From positions 1-64,000 of the forward strand of contig NZ_CAMFKO010000008.1 in NCBI RefSeq assembly GCF_945957265.1: a stretch of DNA of 64,000 nt, given 5' to 3'. A program made the translations under genes and the position numbers. Shown here in pieces: positions 55,738 through 63,588 of the stretch (its first letter is position 1; each line of letters starts with the position of its first letter). The notes below the pieces were generated by a model. It saw only the letters and a list, made by a program, of their open reading frames with translations, did not search any database and was not told where the DNA came from. This DNA is from an uncultured Dechloromonas sp. (GTDB taxonomy: Bacteria; Pseudomonadota; Gammaproteobacteria; Burkholderiales; Rhodocyclaceae).

Positions 55738-57767
55738 CTGTTGCCTTGGAAGAGCTTGGGTTTGGGTTAAATGTGGACTGGATAACCCCCCTCTCCCGTT
55801 GTTACCGTCCGTCCTGTTGGCCTCCAGCAAGAGACTGGGTCGTCAGCGAAGATAGGAGCGGTCGTGTCATTTCCCGCTGGGGAGACCATAAATGGGACTT
55901 CAGCCATATTGCAGGGAAACCGGTCTCACTCAATTTTGGCGATGGTCCGGTAAAGGCAGCTATGTCTATAGACCCGGCAAATGCCGACTTACTTCGCTTT
56001 ATCGTCACGTGGTTCCTGTGGGGACATCCATCTGTAAATACGGTGAGCAACTTGGTCCAAGCTTTTCAAAGCATTCGGCCCATCGTTGCGTTATGCAGCA
56101 AAAATGGGATATTGGCTAGTAATTTGATGCGCTTTCCGAAGGTGCTTGAACAGGTTCCCAGCATAATTGCACCAAGCGCTTACAGCACCACAATCACTCG
56201 TTTGCATAGACTCCTGGATGCTCGAGAAAAGCTTGGATTTCTCTTGTTCGACACCGAAGGTCTACAACGACTCGCGCTAGCATGTCCTGACCATATGTCT
56301 GTACAAACAGCATATATCCCGCCACGCATCTGGACATATCAGGTTACTCGCTTACGAGAATGCTTGGATGATTACCTTAAGCATCGCCAGTCTATTGAGG
56401 ATTGCTTTAATTTTTGCTTGGATGCCTATGCGCACAACAGCGGCTCTCTTCCCAATGCACTGACAACCAAACTTATTCAAAGTCGGCAACCGTTTACGGC
56501 CTCAAACGCAGCGCGTATGACCGCAGGGTTGTTTTACGGCCCATTTCAAATAACAGCTAAACGATTTGAAATCCATGAGCTGCTAGGGAAGTGGTTGGAT
56601 GGCTGTGACAACCGGATTGATTTACGAAAGTTAAGCTCATACCTAACTCTGATTCAATGGGTTGGATTGGCATATATCGCAAACTTCTCGCTGCAACGCG
56701 TTGAAGAAGTCGCTACACTTCGAGCAGATTGCCTACGGTTCGAAATTGACGAAAAATTTGGTCAAATTCCCATCATTTGTGGGGAGACCACAAAGACTAT
56801 TCAAGATAGCGACGCACGTTGGCCAACCAGTCCGAGCGTTCAGATAGCCATCGAGGCTATGAGCCATGTGACTTATCTACGAATGCGCTGTATCAGGGTT
56901 CATCCTTGGATTTCGTCGACCGCCGATGAACTTGACAATCCCTATTTATTCATAAAGTCATTCGAGCCCTGGTCCCCTAAACCAAAGACACAGCATTACT
57001 CACTCAACAGACCGGTGAGTGACTATCAGGCAGTGGTCAATAAGATGTTCCCCAAGCTATTCGACCTCCAGGAACTCACAATCACCGAAGCTGACCTCAA
57101 GGTGGCGCGCATGCTAACGCCAAATCTCCCAGAGGATGAGTTTGTAGTTGGAAAGGTCTGGCCCTTGGCTTGGCACCAACTTCGCCGCACGGGAGCAGTC
57201 AATATGTTTGCCTCGGGCATGCTTTCAGACTCTTCCATGCAGTTTTTGATGAAGCATTCGTCACGACTAATGCCGCTCTACTATGGCCGGGGGTACACCA
57301 AGCTGCACCTTAACGAAGAAGTCGAAGGTTTGGTTACCACGGCTATGTATGAAGTCATGGCCAAATCAATGCTTGCTGCAATGGGCGAGCGTTTCGTATC
57401 CCCTCATTCTGCCGACCAGAAGCAAGCCATCGTCGTGAATCTTATAGGTGATAAAGACGCCAAGGCTCTGGCTAGGGCAGCGCGACGTGGAGAAGTGCAT
57501 TACCGGGAGACGCGGCTTGGCGCCTGTACAAGCCGGACTCTTTGTAGCTATGGCGGAATCGAATCAGTATCCCGCTGTGCGGGTGGCGACGGCAAGAAAC
57601 CTTGCGCTGATGTACTGTACGACCGCGCAAAGACACCAACCATCGAGACGGACCTGGAACGTGTTAATCAAGCCCTTGAACGCTTACCTCCGGGCAGTCC
57701 TCGGCATAACGCCTTGCTTATGGAACGTCAGGGATTGGAGAATTTCCTAAATGTTGTCAGAAGTTGA
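55734..57767 (+). CDS. Tyrosine recombinase 3 (large)
   Basis: 677 residues. Long N-terminal region, then Arg I box YIANFSLQRVEEVATLRADC (about 315-334), box II AWHQLRRTGAVNMFASGML (about 480-498) and KHSSRLMPLYYGRGYTKL (His and Tyr). A C-terminal Cys-rich stretch (LGACTSRTLCSYGGIESVSR, then CAGGDGKKPCADVLYD) could be a zinc site. The catalytic set looks complete. Its 3' end overlaps the small coiled-coil gene by 17 bp, so the operon is translationally coupled. Confidence 0.88.
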   Translation: MTVALEELGFGLNVDWITPLSRCYRPSCWPPARDWVVSEDRSGRVISRWGDHKWDFSHIAGKPVSLNFGDGPVKAAMSIDPANADLLRFIVTWFLWGHPSVNTVSNLVQAFQSIRPIVALCSKNGILASNLMRFPKVLEQVPSIIAPSAYSTTITRLHRLLDAREKLGFLLFDTEGLQRLALACPDHMSVQTAYIPPRIWTYQVTRLRECLDDYLKHRQSIEDCFNFCLDAYAHNSGSLPNALTTKLIQSRQPFTASNAARMTAGLFYGPFQITAKRFEIHELLGKWLDGCDNRIDLRKLSSYLTLIQWVGLAYIANFSLQRVEEVATLRADCLRFEIDEKFGQIPIICGETTKTIQDSDARWPTSPSVQIAIEAMSHVTYLRMRCIRVHPWISSTADELDNPYLFIKSFEPWSPKPKTQHYSLNRPVSDYQAVVNKMFPKLFDLQELTITEADLKVARMLTPNLPEDEFVVGKVWPLAWHQLRRTGAVNMFASGMLSDSSMQFLMKHSSRLMPLYYGRGYTKLHLNEEVEGLVTTAMYEVMAKSMLAAMGERFVSPHSADQKQAIVVNLIGDKDAKALARAARRGEVHYRETRLGACTSRTLCSYGGIESVSRCAGGDGKKPCADVLYDRAKTPTIETDLERVNQALERLPPGSPRHNALLMERQGLENFLNVVRS

Positions 57768-58176
57768 ACTTACCGCGGAACAACGCTTTCACCAGGCCTT
57801 TGAGCGCCTAAAAGCCAATGAACCGCAGGTACTGGTAAGAAATACGCCGGTCAGTCAGAACAACGTGGCCAAGGAAGCGGGGTGTGACCCATCGGCATTG
57901 CGAAAGTCTCGGTTTCCATCCCTGGTGCGCGAAATTCAAGCTTACGTTGAGCTACACAAGGATGAACTCCCATCGAAACGTCAGACGCTGCTCAAACAGC
58001 GAGCGATTAGGCAGAAGCAGCGGGACCAACTGGCTGACGTTATCCGTCAGCGTGACGCGGCTTTATCCCAAATTGCCAGTGCAAACAGACGCGTGGTCGA
58101 GCTTTCGGAGGAGGTTAAGATGTTGAGGCTTCGTCTTGAGGAGTTTAAGCCACCCCCATCCCCAATATGTCGCTGA
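57751..58176 (+). CDS. Small coiled-coil protein of the recombinase operon (TnpC/GmtX-like)
   Basis: 141 residues. Residues 30-75 look like a short DNA-binding helix pair (VSQNNVAKEAGCDPSALRKS, RFPSLVREIQAYVELH), followed by a long coiled coil (RAIRQKQRDQLADVIRQRDA, VELSEEVKMLRLRLEEF). Size, position after the recombinases and layout resemble TnpC of Tn554 or the X protein of gamma-mobile-trio systems. Assignment is by context, not by a clear sequence match I can verify. Confidence 0.7.
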   Translation: MLSEVELTAEQRFHQAFERLKANEPQVLVRNTPVSQNNVAKEAGCDPSALRKSRFPSLVREIQAYVELHKDELPSKRQTLLKQRAIRQKQRDQLADVIRQRDAALSQIASANRRVVELSEEVKMLRLRLEEFKPPPSPICR

Positions 58177-58345
58177 TGGCATTTTGCATTGTGTATGGCC
58201 TATTAGCGGCGCCTTTTCCGCTCTCGCCTCGCTTCTTTTTCCGCTTGGTGCCACGCGGCTCTGTTCAATGGAATACTATCTTCGCCAAGGTAGGTGAGCC
58301 TAAATCACTAACGCAGAAAGCGTGGTGCCCTGAGCAGTAGCGCCC

Positions 58346-61045
58346 TCAGCGCGTGACGCGAACGGAGCGAAAGACCTCACTAAGCTGCACAGCCGCCGCG
58401 CGCCTATCGCCCATGTCCACGAGTCTGTCTAGTGCTCTCAAGAGCTTCTGCGCCATCGCCAAAGGCATGGGTTGTTGACGCTCACTGAAGCGCTGAATCA
58501 GCCCCGACAGCCGCCCTGGCAACTGAGTATTGCGCCATCCCGGAGGAGTTCCTTCTCCGACCAGAAGGTGCTCAAGGTTGTCGACGAAGTGCTGAACTGG
58601 GTAGTGCTCGAAGCTGCTTTCGCAGAGGTTCATCCATGCGCGAGCAACGAAAGTAACAGCCCCGTGGGCGCGCAGTATCGGCTCGAAAATTGGAATCACA
58701 GCTCCAACTTCGGCCCAGTTTCGATTCGCAAAGCGAACTGCCCCACCTGCATACCCGAGGTCGGCGAAGAACAGGTGCTTCACGATGTCGACGAAGTCCT
58801 GCTCCGAGTGCCCGCCGTGACCAGCGTGGCGCCAGTCCCCATAGGCCAGAACGCGCTGCGCGACGACAGAGAGTAACTGCAGAGCGTTCTGGGGAATCTC
58901 TGGGCTGTCCATCACCTGGGCAATCAGATGCCCTGTAAACCACTCACCGAGGCTAGCGAAGGTCTCGTCGTTGGTGGCCATGGCCGGTTGGAGGAATCGC
59001 CGTGTGCCTTCCTCTACGGGCAGTTTCAGCGAGACCCGCGCCAGGAATCGGTAGAGATGACTACGCCACTCGAAGTAATCTGGGCCGTAAGTATCATCAA
59101 GGTCTCGCCGGCTTCTCGCCCAATCAGGTGCGATTCGCTCAATGGTCCACTTGGCCAAGCCCTCACACCAGTCTAGGAGTAGCGCGGCGTGCGCTTGGTC
59201 CGCCAATGAGCCTTCTATGGGGATGACCTGCAGAACCTTCTCGAGAAATGAGGTGTCCACGTGCACAGGGTTGACCCGCCACTCGGCATCGACAGTGCGA
59301 CCACGTCGCCTGCGAGCTTGAACAGCCTCGCCGTCAGTAACCAGCACCCAGGGCTCAGGCCACGTGGGTAGGGGGCCAGCCACAGGCGCTCCATCTTGAA
59401 GACGTTGAAGTTCCTCGGTGACGACCCTCTGGATTCGCTCGTAGTGTCGTTCCTCTGCGCCTCCTTCTGGACCATACTGCACCTCGAAGAGCGCTAGCTC
59501 CGTAGCCAACCGCATCGCTGCCCACGCGATATCCGGATACCGCGGCCAAGCACCCAGCAAGGCACCGAATGCCGCAATTGCGATTTCCTCGTAGGGATGG
59601 GCGCACAGCTCAGAGAGGAAAAACTGCAGCGGCTTGACGTCCTCGTCGTCATCAGCAACCGCAAACAATGCGCCCATCCCCTTGGTGGCGTAGAGCACAG
59701 GATGGTGCATGAGCTTCACGCTGCGGGTGAAAAACGGTTGCGGCACCTCAGGCGTCTGCGCAGCACGAGCGCACACTTCACCTGCCCATTCCAGGTGCGC
59801 TTCAGCCTTCTCAAGCAAGAGGATTGCAGCTACACCAGCAACAGCCGATTGCCGATGGTGTGCCAGCTCCGTGTGTTCATGTCCGGTGGCGAAAAGGTCT
59901 TCGAAGTCGAGCTCCTTTGCCGCTCTTGCAGCAGCTTCGAGCGTAAGTGACTCCTTAAGCATTCCGTCATCAAAGTAGGAGTAGGCCCAGTTTAGAAGAG
60001 TGAGATAGCGCCCCATCTCGCTGTGCCGGGCTTGTATCGTCTGAATGTCCTCACCTGTCGCCTTGGGATTCTCATGGGAGATGACAACCTTGGATTCATC
60101 CGGGCTAAGCTCCGCACGATAGTTCTCTGGCTTGCCAAGCTCCGCCCATATCTCTGCCGTTCTGGCGAGGTCCGAACGCACTTCAGCGCTTTTACGTTGC
60201 TCAGCGTAGTCAAAGGGCAGGTCCCCCGAGAAGCCTCGGATAGCCGCAGCAGCTTGTGCCCCTAGCTCACCTCCCCTGAGCACCATGAGAGTAGCGAGCG
60301 AGCGGATGTCTGCGCGGCGAACCGGCCGTTCGTTGCCTTCCTTCACCGCCAAGCCGTGAGGTATATCCTGCGGCTTGATAAACCCGATAAGGTTCGCTGT
60401 CTGCGTCATGTCCTGCACCTGGCGCCGAATATCCCAGTGCCAAAGCCGTTGATTCGTCGCGATGGGCAGAGTAATTGCTGACGTGCGTTGCGCCTCCAGG
60501 GCGATGGCAGCGGCAACAGCGAGGGCACCTACGGACCTGTGCCCTTCCAAGACTGCCTTGAGGATGTCGTCAACTGGAGTGCCTTTCTCAAGCTCACGGA
60601 ACGCCCACGCTTCAAGAGCCATCCAGCCTGAGTTGACGGAAGATGGCCCGAAGCTTCCACGTGCCCCCAAGTAGAGGCGGCTGTCGCCCCAGAACACTTG
60701 CCTGCCCCAAGGGAACTGCATAATGAGTGGGATAGGTGTTCCATCCTTTTCGTGGGAGAGCCGATGCAGCTGTCGCCATGACCGAATGGCATGGTTGGCA
60801 ACCTCACGAACCAGTCTCCTACCCTGGTCCGGTGCTTGCTGCAGCAGCGAGTGGAAGGGCTCCCTCGTGGGAGCCGCAGGGAAGAAGGAGAAGTGGTCGT
60901 CGATGGAGAGATGGTTCCATTCGAAGTGGCCGAAGCTGTCCGAACGAACCTTGCTGCACGGAGACATGTCTGACGACGCGGCCCGGCAGGCCAGGGGCAG
61001 TCGTCTCGCAGAGCAGCGCTGCTGCATATACCGAAGAAACAGCAT
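58346..61045 (-). CDS. C-terminal part of a large STAND-NTPase-type defence protein (truncated)
   Basis: Up to 899 residues from 61045, but the first 30 or so are non-native. Native-looking sequence starts at about SFGHFEWNHLSIDDHFSFFP. Helical, WG/WR-rich body: NHAIRSWRQLHRLS, IPLIMQFPWGRQVFWGDSRL, WMALEAWAFRELEKGTPVDD, LPIATNQRLWHWDI. I recognise this as the C-terminal half seen in large ATP-binding (STAND/NACHT-like) antiphage proteins with a nuclease N-terminus; no Walker A motif is present. The N-terminal piece lies upstream in another frame (see 60930-61154), so the gene has suffered an internal deletion and is probably inactive. Codon use matches the element. Confidence 0.65.
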   Translation of the reverse strand: MLFLRYMQQRCSARRLPLACRAASSDMSPCSKVRSDSFGHFEWNHLSIDDHFSFFPAAPTREPFHSLLQQAPDQGRRLVREVANHAIRSWRQLHRLSHEKDGTPIPLIMQFPWGRQVFWGDSRLYLGARGSFGPSSVNSGWMALEAWAFRELEKGTPVDDILKAVLEGHRSVGALAVAAAIALEAQRTSAITLPIATNQRLWHWDIRRQVQDMTQTANLIGFIKPQDIPHGLAVKEGNERPVRRADIRSLATLMVLRGGELGAQAAAAIRGFSGDLPFDYAEQRKSAEVRSDLARTAEIWAELGKPENYRAELSPDESKVVISHENPKATGEDIQTIQARHSEMGRYLTLLNWAYSYFDDGMLKESLTLEAAARAAKELDFEDLFATGHEHTELAHHRQSAVAGVAAILLLEKAEAHLEWAGEVCARAAQTPEVPQPFFTRSVKLMHHPVLYATKGMGALFAVADDDEDVKPLQFFLSELCAHPYEEIAIAAFGALLGAWPRYPDIAWAAMRLATELALFEVQYGPEGGAEERHYERIQRVVTEELQRLQDGAPVAGPLPTWPEPWVLVTDGEAVQARRRRGRTVDAEWRVNPVHVDTSFLEKVLQVIPIEGSLADQAHAALLLDWCEGLAKWTIERIAPDWARSRRDLDDTYGPDYFEWRSHLYRFLARVSLKLPVEEGTRRFLQPAMATNDETFASLGEWFTGHLIAQVMDSPEIPQNALQLLSVVAQRVLAYGDWRHAGHGGHSEQDFVDIVKHLFFADLGYAGGAVRFANRNWAEVGAVIPIFEPILRAHGAVTFVARAWMNLCESSFEHYPVQHFVDNLEHLLVGEGTPPGWRNTQLPGRLSGLIQRFSERQQPMPLAMAQKLLRALDRLVDMGDRRAAAVQLSEVFRSVRVTR

Positions 61046-61154
61046 CCTCGAAGCTGTAGCCTTGGCCGCCGGTCAGTTCGGGCGAAGTACCACTTGGCGC
61101 TGCTTGCGTTGTTGCCGGGGTCTGCTGACCATCACTGGCTTGGATTGTCGTCAT
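60930..61154 (-). pseudogene. N-terminal nuclease-domain remnant of the same defence gene
   Basis: ATG at 61154 with AGGAAA before it opens MTTIQASDGQQTPATTQAAP, then TGGQGYSFEDAVSSVYAAALL and GRVVRHVSVQQGSFG. The GG-x-G-Y-x-FED start is typical of Cap4/PD-(D/E)XK-type N-terminal domains of large defence NTPases, where a DD-L catalytic block should follow about 10 residues later. Here it is lost: near 60925-60950 the reading switches by one base into the C-terminal frame, at a short repeat (TTCGG ... TTCGG). Everything between, including the NTPase core, is deleted. Confidence 0.6.
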
Positions 61155-61209
61155 TTCCTGTCACTTCGCTTCTTTGTATCGTGATGCCACAGTCGATACA
61201 AATTCCCTC

Positions 61210-61887
61210 TCATGTATGCAAATCCCCGGCTCCAGGCGGCATGGCCAAAAACTCACAGGCGAAATCAACCCAAATGTCGCACTTTCCTCGAGATTCGTTT
61301 TTCGCATGAACCATTACTCCAATTGCGCCTGGCTGCACTTGGTATCGAAGTATCTGTAGGTACTCTTTGGGAAAAACCAAATACCTGCTGGAACTCATTG
61401 GCACAGCATAGACCTCCACGCCATTCACAGTGGCATACAGGCCGCGCTCTTTACGTTCTGGTGGACGAATGGAAAAACCCGACGGTACATCGCCGTCTTC
61501 AGGCAACCGGTATGGAGACAGATAATCCGCACGTCGCCCCGAGGCGACCAATATGACCGGGGTCCAGCCTGCGGCAATGACGGCGGAAATCCTTGCATCT
61601 AGGTCATCAGGGTCGTGCCCCTTGTCGTGGACTCGTTTACAGTCGCTTGCTAGCTTGACGCGCCAGTCTGACCGAACTGTATAGGCAAAACCTATCTTTC
61701 GCCCAGTCTCATCACTCCGAATAATGGCATCACGCCCTTCGTCGCCTGTTCCACCCAGTGGGTCAATATCAGGGTAGCCAGCATTAGCCAGCAAGGCCGA
61801 ACAGAGCCGTTCAAAGTCACGATAGTCGGAGAGCCGTTCGAGGCAATAAATAATGGAGTCAGCGGACATGATGTAATGATACGTCAT
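61210..61887 (-). CDS. Mrr/PD-(D/E)XK-like restriction endonuclease-fold protein
   Basis: 225 residues from the ATG at 61887; an ATG at 61869 is an alternative. N-terminal nuclease-like block: YRDFERLCSALLANAGYPDI, PLGGTGDEGRDAII (the Asp of the motif) and IGFAYTVRSDWRVKLASDCK (position of the second motif, without a clean ExK). This matches the N-terminal nuclease-like domain found with defence genes. The rest (SAVIAAGWTPVILVASGRR) is unrecognised. It lies 55 bp upstream of the decayed defence gene in the same direction and may have been its partner. Confidence 0.68.
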   Translation of the reverse strand: MTYHYIMSADSIIYCLERLSDYRDFERLCSALLANAGYPDIDPLGGTGDEGRDAIIRSDETGRKIGFAYTVRSDWRVKLASDCKRVHDKGHDPDDLDARISAVIAAGWTPVILVASGRRADYLSPYRLPEDGDVPSGFSIRPPERKERGLYATVNGVEVYAVPMSSSRYLVFPKEYLQILRYQVQPGAIGVMVHAKNESRGKCDIWVDFACEFLAMPPGAGDLHT

Positions 61888-61957
61888 GAAAATTCATGTC
61901 GGACCGACTATCGACATATACATCAGTTTTCCGTTAGGTCTCCTCCCTGCTAGCCAA

Positions 61958-62158
61958 ATGGTCAGCAAAAGGACTCGGTTGCGAGAACTCGCATGTCACT
62001 ACTCTTGAACCGACACGACGGTTACTCTTCTCTGGTTCAACGAAGATGACCTGCCAGAGGTTGAGCCGAGCCGCTTCAACGCTCGAGAAATAAACGATGC
62101 GGGTCTGGCTGAGTTAACGGGACTGCTTCTCTGGCCCAGTGGAAAACGAAGGCACTAG
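61958..62158 (+). pseudogene. Small broken ORF (67 codons with an in-frame TGA)
   Basis: ATG at 61958 reads MVSKRTRLRELACHYS, a TGA at 62006-62008, then continues in the same frame with coding-like sequence TDTTVTLLWFNEDDLPEVEP, then SRFNAREINDAGLAELTGLL, to a TAG at 62156-62158. The composition looks like a real small protein, with no nearby alternative start after the TGA. Function unknown. Either a recent point-mutation pseudogene or, less likely, a sequencing error. It fills the otherwise empty 308-bp gap 61888-62195. Confidence 0.45.
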
Positions 62159-62195
62159 TGCTCGCAAGCAGAGCCCGCCACTCTAAGCAGAATGG

Positions 62196-62642
62196 TTATG
62201 AGTTCTGCTCCCTCGAGTAAGCCAGCATCGCTCTCAATGCAGCTTCACCATACGAGCCGCCAGCTTGGGAGACACCACAGATATTGCAAATAACTTGCGC
62301 ACCGTGAACTATAAAGCTTGCTCCCATCTCCTGAGCTACCTCCATCGCATGGGTAGTCATAATTGAATTGAGGGAAACGCGCTGTACGTTCTTATCGCTC
62401 TCGCTCACCACTACAAGAGTATTGGAATTGCTAACGAAGTAAGCGAAGCCCGCCGTAGGGCTTCCAATCACATATCCCCCCTCCTCAGAATAAACCGCAT
62501 GAACTAGTTCCATTCCGGAAAGCATCTCTGGCGAAACCGGACCATCGCTCATTCCATTCGACTGTTTGATGGTAGCGGCGCCGCTCTGCCGTCCTAGGCT
62601 ACCAGAAATCAGAATATCCAAAGCTCTAGCTAAGTGCCCCAT
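62196..62642 (-). CDS. Hypothetical cargo protein (148 aa)
   Basis: From the ATG at 62642 (MGHLARALDILISGSLGRQS). The body GYVIGSPTAGFAYFVSNSNT and AMEVAQEMGASFIVHGAQVI looks folded. CNICGVSQAGGSYGEAALRA may include a small metal-binding pair. No family recognised. It is divergent from the XRE gene across a 123-bp gap with a palindrome, so the regulator may control it. Confidence 0.55.
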   Translation of the reverse strand: MGHLARALDILISGSLGRQSGAATIKQSNGMSDGPVSPEMLSGMELVHAVYSEEGGYVIGSPTAGFAYFVSNSNTLVVVSESDKNVQRVSLNSIMTTHAMEVAQEMGASFIVHGAQVICNICGVSQAGGSYGEAALRAMLAYSREQNS

Positions 62643-62699
62643 AGAACGTCATCTCAATTGACACGTTATTCAGTTGCCGCAAGTTATCCGGCGGAAATG

Positions 62700-62713
62700 T
62701 ATACTTTAGTATA
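62700..62713. promoter_or_regulatory. Palindrome between the 148-aa gene and the XRE gene
   Basis: TATACTTTAGTATA, a perfect 5-bp inverted repeat around TTTA, 53 bp before the XRE GTG start and 58 bp before the divergent ATG. A plausible XRE operator overlapping both promoters. Confidence 0.5.
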
Positions 62714-62765
62714 AAGACGAAGACATGCCCATCCCCTAACGTCACCCTCCATTCAGGAGGGGTGA

Positions 62766-62993
62766 GTGGAACCAGGCGAAGCATTCGGAAAAGTATTACG
62801 CGAACGGCGGAAGGCTTCCTCATTGAGCCAGGAAAAGCTCGCCCTAGAAGCTGACCTGGAGCGTGTTTACGTCTCGTTACTTGAGAATGGTCACAAGCAG
62901 CCGACATTCCAGACAATGCTCAAGCTGGCCCGAGCCCTGAACTGTACAGCGAGCGATTTAGTAGTGGCAGCCGAGAAACTGTTGGCTGGTTAG
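62766..62993 (+). CDS. XRE-family HTH regulator
   Basis: 75 residues from a GTG at 62766 preceded by a strong AGGAGG (62756-62761). A single Cro/C1-type HTH: FGKVLRERRKASSLSQEKLA, LEADLERVYVSLLENGHKQP, TFQTMLKLARALNCTASDLV. Such small regulators often silence cargo such as restriction-modification or defence genes (C-protein-like). Its likely target is the divergent 148-aa gene and itself. Confidence 0.85.
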   Translation: MEPGEAFGKVLRERRKASSLSQEKLALEADLERVYVSLLENGHKQPTFQTMLKLARALNCTASDLVVAAEKLLAG

Positions 62994-63004
62994 CCAAAGA
63001 AAGA

Positions 63005-63385
63005 TTACGGCTTATCCCTGCGATTCATCATCGTTCTTAAACCAGCGAATGGAGAATGCGAGGCAACACTACTGGCGGTTTTTTCCATGGATTGCCTGTT
63101 CGCCGCTTCCAAGTGACGTTGATGCTCATTGTCGTGACAATAGACGCATAAAAGCTCCCAATTGCTGCCATCAGCCGGATTGTTCTGATGGTCGTGGTCA
63201 CGGTGATGGACCGTCAATTCACGCAAGTTTTTGCGTGTAAACTCGCGCCCACATCGGCCACATACCCACGGATAGATTTTCAGCGCTTGTTCTCGATAGC
63301 CCAGCGCGCGCTTCTCAGCCGTAGTTATCGCCTCTTGCACCACGCGGTCAAGCTTAGCTGTATCGGGAACCTTGTAAGCGCGCAT
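63005..63385 (-). CDS. HNH endonuclease: intact second copy of the disrupted target gene, carried by the element
   Basis: 126 residues from the ATG at 63385 (MRAYKVPDTAKLDRVVQEAI); a TTG at 63397 is possible. From ALKIYPWVCGRCGREFTRKN through LRELTVHHRDHDHQNNPADG to YCHDNEHQRHLEAA it parallels the interrupted gene (ALKIYPWICGRC..., ..., YCHD|NEHQ) with few changes. The HNH core and both zinc-type CxxC pairs are complete. Its attachment-equivalent DNA reads TGTCACGACAATGAG versus TGCCACGACAACGAG in the target, that is, silent changes around the core. It may supply the lost function and be a poor insertion site. It sits next to the right end, on the opposite strand to the target. Confidence 0.88.
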   Translation of the reverse strand: MRAYKVPDTAKLDRVVQEAITTAEKRALGYREQALKIYPWVCGRCGREFTRKNLRELTVHHRDHDHQNNPADGSNWELLCVYCHDNEHQRHLEAANRQSMEKTASSVASHSPFAGLRTMMNRRDKP

Positions 63386-63554
63386 TAGAAATAACAATGA
63401 AGTGATTAAATCAAATACAGAGTTGGATTAGAGTACCTCAGGTTTCGGCTAGCGCATCTATGGACTGATTTGCAATATTAAGCACAATCTTCGAGATAAC
63501 CTATGGACATGAACCGTTCAACTAGATTCACTGAGCATCGCGCATATTTTTTGG

Positions 63555-63582
63555 ATGTCCACGACCATTCTGTTCATGGGTG
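63555..63582 (+). repeat. Right terminal inverted repeat of the element
   Basis: ATGTCCAC (63555-63562), seven bases, then CTGTTCATGGGTG (63570-63582): the reverse complement of the left end with one mismatch in the 13-bp block and a one-base difference in spacer length. CATGAC (63583-63588) follows before target DNA. The stretch 63386-63554 has no gene that I can see. Confidence 0.85.
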
Positions 63583-63588
63583 CATGAC

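Larger units (their letters stand above)
52325..63588 (+). mobile_element. Tn554-like tyrosine-recombinase element with defence-type cargo
   Basis: About 11.3 kb of visibly lower GC than both flanks, bounded by imperfect inverted repeats (52325-52351 and 63555-63582) and splitting the HNH gene. At the right end the inverted repeat is followed by CATGAC (63583-63588) before target sequence resumes, compatible with the 6-7 bp core that Tn554-type circles carry from the previous site. It codes for a small ORF, three overlapping tyrosine recombinases, a small coiled-coil protein, then cargo. Recombinase trios also occur in RIT elements and gamma-mobile-trio islands; exact family needs comparison. 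Confidence 0.88.

Noticed and set aside
62626-62916. 96-codon minus-strand frame overlapping the XRE gene
   Set aside because: It would span the divergent promoter and palindrome and overlap two better supported genes; no good ribosome site.
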